NCBI RefSeq assembly: GCF_001039275.2
Contig: NZ_CP030117.1
Location: forward strand, 1,048,001 to 1,112,000
Direction of reading: 5' to 3'
DNA from: Brevibacillus brevis
GTDB lineage: Bacteria; Bacillota; Bacilli; Brevibacillales; Brevibacillaceae
Length of the DNA: 64,000 nucleotides
In this document: positions 33,138 through 41,988 of the stretch, piece by piece
Layout of the letters: each line of letters begins with the position of its first letter
Numbering within the stretch: the stretch's first letter is position 1
The notes under the pieces: model-generated
Database searches by the model: none
Told to the model about the DNA's origin: nothing
Seen by the model: the letters and a program-made list of their open reading frames with translations, nothing else
Translations under genes and position numbers: made by a program

Positions 33138-34127
33138 TTACGAGCGTTTGGAATCCAATTTTTTGGTAAGCTGGTCTTCTCCGCGGTGGATCCAGCCGAC
33201 GAAGGAATCGCGAATGGTCAGATCAAAATCGAGGTAGACCACGGCGACGAACATGTAGTGACTTTTCCCTTGAAAACGGGAGCGGTAGCGCAGATCAATC
33301 CATTTGACCTCATAGCCAAAGGAACGCTCCTTTGTTTCTACATGCACATGATGGGTAAAGGCGAGGAAGGATTGGACTTTGTAACTTTTTTTGGCTGCCG
33401 CAATCCGCTCATTTTCCGGTTTGATGGAGAAGGTGTCCAGGATGACGACGTCCCCCGAAATGACTTCACCTACATACCAATGCTGGTCTGTCTTGGCTAC
33501 GAAGGTCCAATACGTCCAGGAAAGAGTAGGGATGATGGTGAAGGTACCAGCTTTGCCGATTCGCTGACGAACCAGCTCGGTGGTTCGTTTTTGCGTCTGA
33601 TAGCGCCAGTAGTAGTAACCCGCAATGATCACGTATATCCATAAAAAGACGTGTCCAGGATGCGCGCCTGCTGCCCATAGCATAAAGCCGACGAGATGAG
33701 CAGCGAAAATGAACGGATCGAAAATGAAAATGGCGTTGAGCGCCACCCATTTATCGCGAAACGGGTACAGGCCCTTTGTGCCATAGGAATTGAACAAGTC
33801 AACGAAGACGTGTAAACAGACGGCCAGGAATATCCAGCCGAGCAAATGCAGCCAATGGGGCTGTGGCATCATGGCCTGGATGAGAACGAAAATGGCTCCA
33901 GTCCAGAGAAATAGAGCGGGAACCGAGTGAGAAACGCCTCGGTGGTTGCGAATGTAGGCAGCGGTACCACGAAGGCGGACTAAGCCATCCAAATCAGGTG
34001 CCTGCGAGCCAATGACCGTACCAATCATGACGGCCACTGCAAGTGACGGAGTAGAAGCTACGACAGGATCAAGATAGGCGAGCCCGGCCAATCCAAAGCC
34101 CATGGCAAAATGTGTGGCTGTATCCAT
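33138..34127 (-). CDS. yfhP: YfhP-type membrane-bound metal-dependent hydrolase
   Basis: A 329-residue protein of the YdjM/DUF457 family: four or more N-terminal membrane helices with the metal-ligand pattern TATHFAMG at the start, SQAPDLDGL near 45 and NHRGVSHS near 69, followed by HVFVDLFNSYG, then a cytoplasmic domain of about 140 residues. B. subtilis YfhP lies next to mutY (yfhQ), as here, supporting the name. ATG 34127 is preferred, with GGGAGG upstream; GTG 34157 would be needed for a longer form. Confidence 0.85.
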   Translation of the reverse strand: MDTATHFAMGFGLAGLAYLDPVVASTPSLAVAVMIGTVIGSQAPDLDGLVRLRGTAAYIRNHRGVSHSVPALFLWTGAIFVLIQAMMPQPHWLHLLGWIFLAVCLHVFVDLFNSYGTKGLYPFRDKWVALNAIFIFDPFIFAAHLVGFMLWAAGAHPGHVFLWIYVIIAGYYYWRYQTQKRTTELVRQRIGKAGTFTIIPTLSWTYWTFVAKTDQHWYVGEVISGDVVILDTFSIKPENERIAAAKKSYKVQSFLAFTHHVHVETKERSFGYEVKWIDLRYRSRFQGKSHYMFVAVVYLDFDLTIRDSFVGWIHRGEDQLTKKLDSKRS

Positions 34128-34286
34128 GGAATCGTTGTCTTCCTCCCTTCCTTCCACTTTTATTGTTTATTATAGCGTTTGCCTACGGTTAATTCCCGCC
34201 CGTTCTGAAAATATTTGTGTGCTTGTTCGCACGGGGTGGGAAGGGTATGATGAAAGCGTTGAATCGTTAAAGGAGGAACATGTCGC

Positions 34287-34577
34287 ATGCTAACGGTTTT
34301 CATTGAATACAAGCTGGATATTGAAAAACGGAGTCACGCTCTGCAATTGCTCACCTCGATGGCTCAGCGAATGGAAGCGATGGGTGCACATCAGTATCGC
34401 TTAATGGAGGGCTTGGATCAGCCCGGTCTGTTCGTCGAAACGTTTGAGGTCGAGACTGTTCACGTATACGAAGAAATCAAGGCAAACCGATTGGCAGACC
34501 AAGACTTTTGCGACTGTATTTCCGGTGGAGCTGCGAAACTGCATGTGTGGGCGTTTCGTCCCGTGGAACTGGGTTGA
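34287..34577 (+). CDS. Hypothetical protein, possible dimeric alpha/beta barrel
   Basis: A 96-residue protein without membrane segments. The pattern strand (LTVFIEYKL), helix (HALQLLTSMAQRMEAMG), strand (HQYRLMEGL), strand (GLFVETFEV), helix, strand (KLHVWAFRPVE) is that of the dimeric ferredoxin-like barrel seen in antibiotic-monooxygenase and NIPSNAP proteins. Function is not known. An AAGGAGGAA site precedes the ATG; 21 bases separate it from mutY, so they are probably co-transcribed. Confidence 0.7.
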   Translation: MLTVFIEYKLDIEKRSHALQLLTSMAQRMEAMGAHQYRLMEGLDQPGLFVETFEVETVHVYEEIKANRLADQDFCDCISGGAAKLHVWAFRPVELG

Positions 34578-34598
34578 AAAGGAGTAGAGTAAACGGAA

Positions 34599-35705
34599 AT
34601 GGCAAGAAAAAAAGAAAGCTTGAAATATACACTTCCTGAACAATTTCATGTGTTTGGCTTTGCCCAGGATTTGCTGGCCTGGTACGACTCACAAAAGCGG
34701 GATTTGCCTTGGCGGATCAACAAAGACCCATATCGCATCTGGGTATCGGAGATCATGCTTCAGCAAACACGTGTAGAGACCGTTAAACCTTATTATGCGA
34801 ATTTCATGGAGAAATTTCCGACGGTGAGTGATTTAGCGAAAGCGCCCGAGGATGATGTCTTAAAAGCGTGGGAAGGACTCGGTTATTACTCCCGCGCGCG
34901 CAATCTTCAAGCCGCAGCCCGCGAGGTAACGGTTCGCTATGGAGGAGTTGTGCCGGATACACCAGAAGAGATCGCTACACTAAAAGGTGTTGGTCCGTAT
35001 ACAGCAGGTGCCATTCTTAGCATTGCCTATGAAAAGGCGGAGCCGGCTGTGGATGGAAATGTTATGCGTGTTTTTTCACGCCTGCTGTATTTAACCGATG
35101 ACATTGCCAAGCCTGCCACAAGAATCAAAATCGAGCATCTCGTACGCCAAGTCATTCCAGAGGGAAGAGCGGGAGATTTCAATCAGGCTTTAATGGAGCT
35201 GGGAGCGATGGTCTGTGTGCCGCGCACTCCGCAATGCTTGACCTGTCCGGTGTTTGACTACTGTATGGCGCGTCAGGAGGGAGTGGCAGAAGAGCTGCCG
35301 GTCAAAGGCAAAGCCAAACCTCCACGTCCTGTTGATCTGCAAGTAGGCATTATCATTCGCGACGGCAAAGTATTGATGAACAAACGCCCCGATCAAGGGC
35401 TTCTCGCTGGCATGTGGGAATTCCCTACTGTTGAAACCGAACAGGAAAGTGATGCTGCCAAGCAGGAGGCACTTGCAATCGGTTTGCGTGAACGATTCGG
35501 AATCGATGTAGAAGTCATGCAGCCGCTAGGCACGGTTCAGCACGTCTTCTCCCACTTGCAATGGAACATGCAAGTATGGTCCTGTGACTGGATCGAAGGG
35601 GAAGAGCTCCCCGCTCATGCAAGATACGCAGCTTGGGAGGAATTAGATGCTTACACCATTCCAATGGCGCATCAAAAAATTCGCGAGCTGTTGGGACAAA
35701 AATAA
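34599..35705 (+). CDS. mutY: A/G-specific adenine DNA glycosylase
   Basis: A 368-residue base-excision repair enzyme. Catalytic residues are Glu51 (SEIMLQQT) and Asp152 (AVDGNVMRV); the helix-hairpin-helix is TLKGVGPYTAGAIL (128-140); the 4Fe-4S cysteines are Cys206, 213, 216 and 222. The C-terminal 130 residues form the MutT-like domain that reads 8-oxoguanine. It removes adenine opposite oxidised guanine. Order with yfhP and, further on, fabL is that of B. subtilis. Confidence 0.97.
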   Translation: MARKKESLKYTLPEQFHVFGFAQDLLAWYDSQKRDLPWRINKDPYRIWVSEIMLQQTRVETVKPYYANFMEKFPTVSDLAKAPEDDVLKAWEGLGYYSRARNLQAAAREVTVRYGGVVPDTPEEIATLKGVGPYTAGAILSIAYEKAEPAVDGNVMRVFSRLLYLTDDIAKPATRIKIEHLVRQVIPEGRAGDFNQALMELGAMVCVPRTPQCLTCPVFDYCMARQEGVAEELPVKGKAKPPRPVDLQVGIIIRDGKVLMNKRPDQGLLAGMWEFPTVETEQESDAAKQEALAIGLRERFGIDVEVMQPLGTVQHVFSHLQWNMQVWSCDWIEGEELPAHARYAAWEELDAYTIPMAHQKIRELLGQK

Positions 35706-35717
35706 CAAGTAGGCAAC

Positions 35718-35748
35718 GCTGTCGAGCATTTCTCGGCAGCTTTTATTT
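35718..35748. terminator. Terminator between mutY and the Cof hydrolase
   Basis: GCTGTCGA and TCGGCAGC hairpin followed by TTTTATTTATTT on the plus strand, directly before the stop codon of the convergent gene. Confidence 0.75.
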
Positions 35749-36523
35749 ATTTCATCAAACCGATGTGACGCAAGCCGTGAGATATCCCTCCATCATCGAC
35801 GCGGCGCGTTACATAATTGGCATGCGGCAGCAAAGCCTCATGCGCATTGCCCATCGCGATCCCCATCCCGACATAGGAGAGCATTTCTTTGTCATTCAGA
35901 CCGTCTCCAAAAGCAACTGCCTTGCTTGGCGCAAGCCCGATATGCGAGAGGAGCGCTTCAATACCGATGGCTTTTGAACCGCTTTTCGCAAAAACATCCA
36001 TACAATATTCATGCCAGCGTATAAACGAGAGAGCAGGAATCTCTTCTCTGTACTGTCGTTCGTGTGTATCTGGTGTAAATAACAGTGCTTGATAAATATT
36101 TTCAGAATGGGCAAAGTCCGCATTGTGATCGGGGGAATCAAGCTTCAATTGCTGAAAGGTCCAATCCAAATACGGATGCTGCTTATGGGTAGAAAAGCCC
36201 GCCGTACTGCCTTGAAACACGATGGGATGGTCGTGCTGAGTCGCAATCTGCTGCAACTGTTCGAGTGTTTTGGTCGGGATGGGGCGATCATAAATGGTTT
36301 TTCCTTGATAGACGACATATGCGCCATTGCAACTGACATACGAGTCGATGCCGCATTGCTGGGCAAGCTCGTCAAAATAATAATGAGCTCTGCCTGTTGC
36401 TAAAACGACCTCGATCTTGTTTCTTTGCAGCTCTTGAATGGCTTCGAGTGTATCCGGTGGTATGATTTTCTCTTCATTGACAAGTGTTCCATCAATGTCT
36501 AAAAAGACGATTTGATACTCCAT
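35747..36523 (-). CDS. Cof-type HAD-IIB phosphatase
   Basis: A 258-residue HAD hydrolase with motif I FLDIDGTLV (Asp residues near 8 and 10), motif II VLATGRAH, a C2B cap domain, and the C-terminal KAVAFGDGLNDKEML. Members dephosphorylate sugar phosphates, nucleotides or FMN precursors; B. subtilis YkrA-type enzymes are the closest in form. ATG 36523 follows GGGGAG; the frame extends 15 bases further without a site. Single gene. Confidence 0.9.
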   Translation of the reverse strand: MEYQIVFLDIDGTLVNEEKIIPPDTLEAIQELQRNKIEVVLATGRAHYYFDELAQQCGIDSYVSCNGAYVVYQGKTIYDRPIPTKTLEQLQQIATQHDHPIVFQGSTAGFSTHKQHPYLDWTFQQLKLDSPDHNADFAHSENIYQALLFTPDTHERQYREEIPALSFIRWHEYCMDVFAKSGSKAIGIEALLSHIGLAPSKAVAFGDGLNDKEMLSYVGMGIAMGNAHEALLPHANYVTRRVDDGGISHGLRHIGLMK

Positions 36524-36590
36524 GATTTCACTCCCCACTTTTCTCTTTTGAATCCATTATAGAGCTTCGAGAGAGGGGAAGAGCAGTGGA

Positions 36591-36626
36591 AAATAAAAAG
36601 ATCATGCCCCCGCAGACATGATCTTT
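36591..36626 (-). terminator. Terminator of the small-gene cluster
   Basis: AAAGATCATG and CATGATCTTT form a perfect 10-base stem; on the minus strand TTTTTATTTTCC follows. It lies 17 bases after the stop of the 52-residue gene. Confidence 0.9.
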
Positions 36627-36642
36627 GTAAAACTGTTTCTTT

Positions 36643-36801
36643 TTATCGAATCAAAAACTCTGGAAATTGTGTGACGATCTGATGCTTTTGTTCTTCGAGG
36701 CGTTTCAGCGCTTGTTGTTGCATGTATTTTGCTTCCATTTGCTTCGGTGTCAATTTCCGTCTCTCAATAATGATTGTGAAGAAAATCATTGGAATGTACA
36801 T
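36643..36801 (-). CDS. YrzI-like small protein
   Basis: A 52-residue protein: hydrophobic N-terminus (MYIPMIFFTIIIERR) followed by a charged helix (KLTPKQMEAKYMQQQALKRLEEQKHQ). This arrangement is that of the YrzI family of tiny Bacillus proteins, function unknown. A GGGAGGG site lies 8 bases before the ATG at 36801. It is one of three or four consecutive small genes on this strand. Confidence 0.7.
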   Translation of the reverse strand: MYIPMIFFTIIIERRKLTPKQMEAKYMQQQALKRLEEQKHQIVTQFPEFLIR

Positions 36802-36836
36802 GAGTGTATCCCTCCCATCCCGTTAGTTTGGTGCAG

Positions 36837-36902
36837 TCAGCTGCCATCTATCGCTTTGACTCCTGTAAACCTCATCATCTGACGCCGTTGTTTGTTTTTC
36901 AT
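36837..36902 (-). CDS. Possible 21-residue basic peptide
   Basis: A very short frame, MKNKQRRQMMRFTGVKAIDG and one more residue, sits behind a strong AGGAGGG site with 8-base spacing. It is strongly basic. Its position between two YrzI-like genes, each with equally good ribosome sites, suggests it is translated. It could also be only a leader peptide. Confidence 0.45.
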   Translation of the reverse strand: MKNKQRRQMMRFTGVKAIDGS

Positions 36903-36943
36903 ACCAAAATCCCTCCTGTAGTCAAGTAATCGTGTTTCGTCCA

Positions 36944-37096
36944 TTAAATGCGGCTCACAAATTGTGCTGCTTGAAAAGCATGTTCTTCGGCGCGTTCTTC
37001 GAGATAGCGACAGCGTGCAGATTCTGCGAAAAGTGTCTCCGCTTGTTCCTTGTTGCGTTCAATCTTGACTGTGAAAAGCAAGAAGTTCAGTACCAT
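36944..37096 (-). CDS. YrzI-like small protein (second copy)
   Basis: 50 residues: MVLNFLLFTVKIERNKEQ, then a charged helix ending AAQFVSRI. The FLLFTVKIER start parallels the FFTIIIERR start of the gene at 36643, so the two are probably diverged copies. A GGGGGTGATT region, compatible with the ribosome, precedes ATG 37096. Function unknown. Confidence 0.65.
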   Translation of the reverse strand: MVLNFLLFTVKIERNKEQAETLFAESARCRYLEERAEEHAFQAAQFVSRI

Positions 37097-37147
37097 TACC
37101 AATCACCCCCTTTCAAGGTGGAAAATGTTAATTGATGAGAAAGAAAA

Positions 37148-37173
37148 AGACCACGGGCGAAAGCCTGCGGTCT
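37148..37173 (-). terminator. Hairpin between small genes
   Basis: AGACCACGGGC and GCCTGCGGTCT pair with a GAAA-type loop; on the minus strand TTTTTCTTTC follows, a good terminator. Confidence 0.75.
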
Positions 37174-37216
37174 TCTGGCAACAAAAACGGACATGCCGTT
37201 TTGAAGGACATAGAAA

Positions 37217-37242
37217 GACCACAAGCAACAACGCCTGTGGTC
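37217..37242 (-). terminator. Second hairpin after the 32-residue frame
   Basis: GACCACAAGC and GCCTGTGGTC pair around AACAAC; on the minus strand TTTCTATG follows. Together with the hairpin at 37148 it separates the 32-residue frame from the YrzI-like genes. Confidence 0.65.
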
Positions 37243-37282
37243 GGTAATAGACGAAATGGAATGTTGAAGAGTACGAATACTA

Positions 37283-37381
37283 CTAGAATTCGTCGACCCA
37301 GGAGGCGCTGCTATATTTAGTTGGAACATCCACAAGACGATCAATAAGAGCTGGATTTAGATTCATTGCTATCATCATCAT
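37283..37381 (-). CDS. Possible 32-residue peptide
   Basis: The frame MMMIAMNLNPALIDRLVDV and 13 more residues ends at TAG and is preceded by AAAGGAGGC with 7-base spacing, one of the best ribosome sites in the window. No signal or membrane segment. A helix-prone centre (NPALIDRLVDVP) is visible. It may be a small regulatory or spore protein; no family recognised. The region from here to 37623 holds only AT-rich DNA and the promoter of the next gene. Confidence 0.5.
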   Translation of the reverse strand: MMMIAMNLNPALIDRLVDVPTKYSSASWVDEF

Positions 37382-37623
37382 GGTGCTGCCTCCTTTCTTT
37401 CCGTAGTAGTAGTGTGTGGAACGTACTCTTAGAATATGGCATTTTTTTCTTGTTGTAAAGCGATTTTTTACCTATTTCTAGAAGAAAGTATATTCTGAAT
37501 ATAATAAAAAATAATAAATAATAAACGAATGTGCAGTTTGGTGGGTAAATGAAGGTTTGCAATGAGCATATAGCGGGTATCCATATAGGACAATCATGAC
37601 AAGTAGAAAGGTGATGCTAGCGA

Positions 37624-39591
37624 ATGAAAACACCCAGACTGACTGTAAAAACCAAGCTAATCGCTACATTTTCCACAATATTAGTGATCCCCATGCTCTT
37701 GCTCGGGTTGCTTTCTTACCAGAGTGCCAAGGCTGAGTTGTCAGATGAATTGCTTACGACTGCCTCTGAAAATGTTCGGCTGATAGATGCGCTTTTGAAT
37801 CACACACTGATGGAGCAATCGAGGAATGTGGAATGGATTGCTTCTGATATTGTACGCCATGACATCTTAGAAGAGACCAAAATGGAGACGAAAAAGAAAT
37901 TCAAGCGTTTTCTCGCAATGAACCCGGAAGTGAGTGAAGTGTATATTGGGGACGAAAATGGTGGCATGCTGACTGCGAATGATTCGAAGCTTCCAGAGGG
38001 ATACGACCCGCGAAAGAGGGATTGGTACATAGCAGCCATGAAGCAACCAGGCAAGAGCATCATTGTGGACCCATACATTGATGCCATAACCGGAAAAATC
38101 GTGTTGGGAATGGCGATGTCCTTGCCAGATAAATCCGGTGTTCTGGGAATTGATATTCAACTGACAGCTCTGGACGCGACGGTCAAGCAAGCGAAAATCG
38201 GTACCCAAGGATATATGGCGATTTTGGATAAAAACCGAAAAATGCTAGTCAATCCAAATGGAGAGTCTGGTGTTGAGATTGCAGAGTCTTGGGTAGATAC
38301 TGTATATGCAGAAGAGTCAGGTCGCTTACAATTTCAGCACGAAGGAAACCCTGTCCAAGCCGTGTTTACTACGAATGAAAATACGGGCTGGAAGCTGGTT
38401 GGCGTGATGTATGAAAGTGAAGCAGCAGAAGCAGCAAATCCGATTTTTTACACGATGCTCGTGATTATAATCGCTGCGTTGGTGGTAGCTGGCGGAGTCA
38501 TTTACCTGATTTTGCGCTCCTTACTCCGTCCTTTGCGCATGTTGACAGAAGCAGCGGAAAAAATAAGCCAAGGCGATGTGACACAACAAGTAGATATACG
38601 AAGTGACGATGAGTTGGGTACGTTGGGCAAAGCCTTCAATCATATGGCGGTATCTCTTCGTTCCTTGCTCCATTCTGTGAATGATTCTGTTCAGCAACTG
38701 GCTTCATCGGCAGAGCAGCTCGCTGCAAGTGCGGATCAGACAAGCAAAGCGACAGAGCAGATTGCAGAGACCATGCAAGAAATGGCGGAGGGAACCGAGC
38801 AGCAAGTTTCCTATACGCAAGAGGGGAACGCAGCAGTCGAGCAAATGTCGGCAAGAATTGGTCAGATCGCAGAGCATACACAAAACGTATTCACTGCAGC
38901 CCAGGAATCGTCGGACTTGGCAGTGACCGGAAACAAAGCCATTCAATCTGCTGTGTTGCAAATGAACGCATCCAGCGAATCGATTCACGGACTGGCAAAC
39001 GTCGTGGATAATCTGGGGACGCGTTCCCAAGAGATCGGAAACATCGTGGATGTGATCACTGCCATCGCAAACCAAACCAATCTGCTCGCACTAAATGCAG
39101 CAATTGAGGCGGCACGAGCAGGGGAGTATGGACGAGGCTTTGCTGTGGTGGCTGATGAGGTACGCAAGCTGGCAGAGCAATCCGCAAGCTCGGCACAGCA
39201 AATTAGTCAGCTAATCACCGCGATCCAAGCGGAGACAAATCATGCTGTGATTGTTATGGATCAGAGCAAGCGTGAAGTAACGGAAGGTATCGAAAAAGTG
39301 AACGAAGCTGGCCAGTCCTTCGAACAAATTCAATCAGCCGTCAATGAAGTGGCAGAGAAAATCGGTCAGGTATCTGAAGCGACGCGTGATTTCTCCACAA
39401 GGGCACAGCAAGTGGTTGAGATTATTGGTCATATTTCCGAAGTGACACTGCAAGCGTCTGATGGAACACAAAGTGTATCCGCAGCTGCCGAGGAGCAGCT
39501 AGCTTCTATGGAAGAGATCGCTTCTTCAGCCGTTTCTCTTGAACACCTCGCGGAGGAATTGCAAAACCAGATCGGCAAATTCCGTATCTAA
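37624..39591 (+). CDS. Methyl-accepting chemotaxis protein (dCACHE)
   Basis: A 655-residue receptor: helix 1 (about 14-32), an external double-CACHE ligand domain (35-275, with [13 protein letters not shown] and [17 protein letters not shown]), helix 2 (279-302), HAMP (303-356) and a cytoplasmic signalling domain with the tip [25 protein letters not shown]. The DxWY and DPY elements resemble amino-acid-binding dCACHE domains, which is inference. AGGTGATG-type site before ATG. It ends at a terminator (39598-39638). Confidence 0.93.
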   Translation: MKTPRLTVKTKLIATFSTILVIPMLLLGLLSYQSAKAELSDELLTTASENVRLIDALLNHTLMEQSRNVEWIASDIVRHDILEETKMETKKKFKRFLAMNPEVSEVYIGDENGGMLTANDSKLPEGYDPRKRDWYIAAMKQPGKSIIVDPYIDAITGKIVLGMAMSLPDKSGVLGIDIQLTALDATVKQAKIGTQGYMAILDKNRKMLVNPNGESGVEIAESWVDTVYAEESGRLQFQHEGNPVQAVFTTNENTGWKLVGVMYESEAAEAANPIFYTMLVIIIAALVVAGGVIYLILRSLLRPLRMLTEAAEKISQGDVTQQVDIRSDDELGTLGKAFNHMAVSLRSLLHSVNDSVQQLASSAEQLAASADQTSKATEQIAETMQEMAEGTEQQVSYTQEGNAAVEQMSARIGQIAEHTQNVFTAAQESSDLAVTGNKAIQSAVLQMNASSESIHGLANVVDNLGTRSQEIGNIVDVITAIANQTNLLALNAAIEAARAGEYGRGFAVVADEVRKLAEQSASSAQQISQLITAIQAETNHAVIVMDQSKREVTEGIEKVNEAGQSFEQIQSAVNEVAEKIGQVSEATRDFSTRAQQVVEIIGHISEVTLQASDGTQSVSAAAEEQLASMEEIASSAVSLEHLAEELQNQIGKFRI

Positions 39592-39597
39592 AAATAA

Positions 39598-39638
39598 GCC
39601 CGGCGCCGTGTTTATATACACGAGCAGCCGGTTTTTTT
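39598..39638 (+). terminator. Terminator after the chemoreceptor
   Basis: CCGGCGCCGTGT and ACACGAGCAGCCGG form an interrupted stem followed by seven T residues. Confidence 0.8.
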
Positions 39639-39641
39639 AAC

Positions 39642-39866
39642 TTAATCGTAAATAGGTGACGAGGAATGATCCCATCCCCCGCTATCTCCATTCACTGGCC
39701 CACGGGATTCAAGCTCATGGATGACTTTGACGTGAAGAGAGGCTCCTTCTGCACTGAGATAAGCTGCCAACTGTGAAAAACTGTGATGGTAATAAAGCAG
39801 CTCATTCATTTCCCAATCAGCCAGTGGCACCATGGTTAATTCGGACAATTCCCGACCTATGTACAC
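39642..39866 (-). CDS. Small cytosolic hypothetical protein
   Basis: A 74-residue protein starting at GTG 39866, placed by AAGGAGG nine bases upstream. Residues 15-55 form a likely helical hairpin (ADWEMNELLYYHHSFSQLAAYLSAEGASLHVKVIHELESRG) and the tail is Gly/Ser-rich. It lies just before fabL on the opposite strand. Bacilli often have a small gene here, but I do not recognise this family. Confidence 0.65.
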   Translation of the reverse strand: MYIGRELSELTMVPLADWEMNELLYYHHSFSQLAAYLSAEGASLHVKVIHELESRGPVNGDSGGWDHSSSPIYD

Positions 39867-40035
39867 CCTGCCATTCCTCCTTATGTGGTAGTGGCTTGCC
39901 TGATACTGCGAGCTTAGTATGGCTATAGTCGAGAGGATCAAGTCATGCCGGGATTTTTTCCGCAGGTAGAAAAAGCGCAGGTGGAGTTGTATAATGAATA
40001 AGTGATTTTTACTTATTAGTACCTGCTATTAATAG

Positions 40036-40821
<786 letters not shown>

Positions 40822-40932
40822 TGATTTATGGTAGATGGAGTATGGAGTTGGAGACTTTGTGGTGTTGCGACACAAGACAAAGTTGTCCATGTGTTGTACA
40901 ATAGAGGAAGAAGGTTACGAAGGAGGCAACAC

Positions 40933-41346
40933 ATGCTGATTCGTCCGTTTCGACTCGGTGACTATTCGGCTATCACACGTATTTGGCAGGAGACGGGGTT
41001 GGACCAATCGGACAAAGAGTCATTGAACGATTTGGCCCAGCATTTGGCTTGGGACAGCGATCTGGTAATGGTTGCAGAAATTGAAGGCAGAGTGGTAGGG
41101 GTCGTGGTTGGCACGATCGACGGAGCACGTGCCTATTTCTACCGATTGGCTGTACTTCCAGAGATGCAAGGCTCAGGTATTGGTCGCGAACTCGTTGAAG
41201 CAATTGAAAAGCGTTTCAAGCAACGAGGTGTCAATAACGTCTTGATCATGGTCAATCAATCAAATCCGGAAGTCCTTCCGTTTTACCTTTCACTTGGCTA
41301 TGAAGTACAAAAATATGTTACACTTTCCAAAAAGCTCTCTTCTTAA
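40933..41346 (+). CDS. GNAT family N-acetyltransferase
   Basis: A 137-residue single GNAT domain: strand MLIRPFRLGDYSAITRIW, the acetyl-CoA loop PEMQGSGIGRELVEAIE (about 77-93), and the C-terminal NPEVLPFYLSLGYE. The compact form resembles YpeA and ribosomal-protein acetylators; substrate not predictable. GAAGGAGGC precedes ATG 40933; the longer frame from 40828 is not supported. It is 50 bases from ygaC and may be co-transcribed. Confidence 0.88.
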   Translation: MLIRPFRLGDYSAITRIWQETGLDQSDKESLNDLAQHLAWDSDLVMVAEIEGRVVGVVVGTIDGARAYFYRLAVLPEMQGSGIGRELVEAIEKRFKQRGVNNVLIMVNQSNPEVLPFYLSLGYEVQKYVTLSKKLSS

Positions 41347-41394
41347 AGGAGGCTTGTCCCCATTCAAATAGAGAAGAGAAGAAAGGGGAGAGTC

Positions 41395-41931
41395 ATGTCA
41401 CCAACTCCGGGCTCCAATATCCGCATAGAAAGTTATAAACATGACCATTCGTTGCACCGCATATGGGACAAATCCACGTTGATTCATACCAGTGATGCGG
41501 TGGTGATTGGGGGAAATGATCGGGTCAAGGTGACAGAAGCAGACGGGCGGGAATGGCGTACGCGTGAACCGGCCATTTGTACATTTGGTAGAGGCCAGTG
41601 GTTCAATACCATTGCCATGATTCGTGATGACGGTATTTATTATTATTGCAACATTGGTTCGCCCTTCAGCATGAAGGGACAATTGCTAAGCTACATAGAC
41701 TATGATCTCGACGTAAAAGTGTTTCCTGATATGACGTACTCAATTCTCGACGAAGAGGAGTTTCTTTTGCATAGCAAACAGATGAACTATCCTCCATTTG
41801 TTGTGGAAAGAGTGCAGACAGCATTGCGAGAGGTGCTGGATTGGGTAAGCGCACGACGTGGCCCTTTTCAGAACGGTTTTGTCCAACGTTGGTACGAGCG
41901 TTATCTTTTAGTACGAGATGATGAGGAATAA
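41395..41931 (+). CDS. ygaC: Nucleoside tri-/diphosphatase, DUF402 (YgaC family)
   Basis: A 178-residue protein of the DUF402/UPF0374 family: conserved core YYYCNIGSPF, YIDYDLDVKVFPD and LDEEEF. Staphylococcal homologues (Ntdp) hydrolyse nucleoside tri- and diphosphates using divalent metal, with the acidic residues in the YIDYDLD segment as ligands. The next gene is YgaD-like, the same order as in B. subtilis. Confidence 0.9.
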   Translation: MSPTPGSNIRIESYKHDHSLHRIWDKSTLIHTSDAVVIGGNDRVKVTEADGREWRTREPAICTFGRGQWFNTIAMIRDDGIYYYCNIGSPFSMKGQLLSYIDYDLDVKVFPDMTYSILDEEEFLLHSKQMNYPPFVVERVQTALREVLDWVSARRGPFQNGFVQRWYERYLLVRDDEE

Positions 41932-41988
41932 TCCCTTTCCCGAATGACCGGGGGAGGGATTTCCTTGTTTGCAAAGGAGGTATGATGG

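Noticed and set aside
37132-37320. Plus-strand basic frame that could be read as a small acid-soluble spore protein, as expected from B. subtilis synteny near fabL
   Set aside because: The sequence lacks SspE-type repeats, is antisense to two terminator hairpins and a better small frame, and has no ribosome site.
37540-37575. Possible sigma-D promoter before the first chemoreceptor (TAAA, then GAGCATAT)
   Set aside because: The spacer is 14 rather than 15 bases and only five of eight positions of the -10 element agree.
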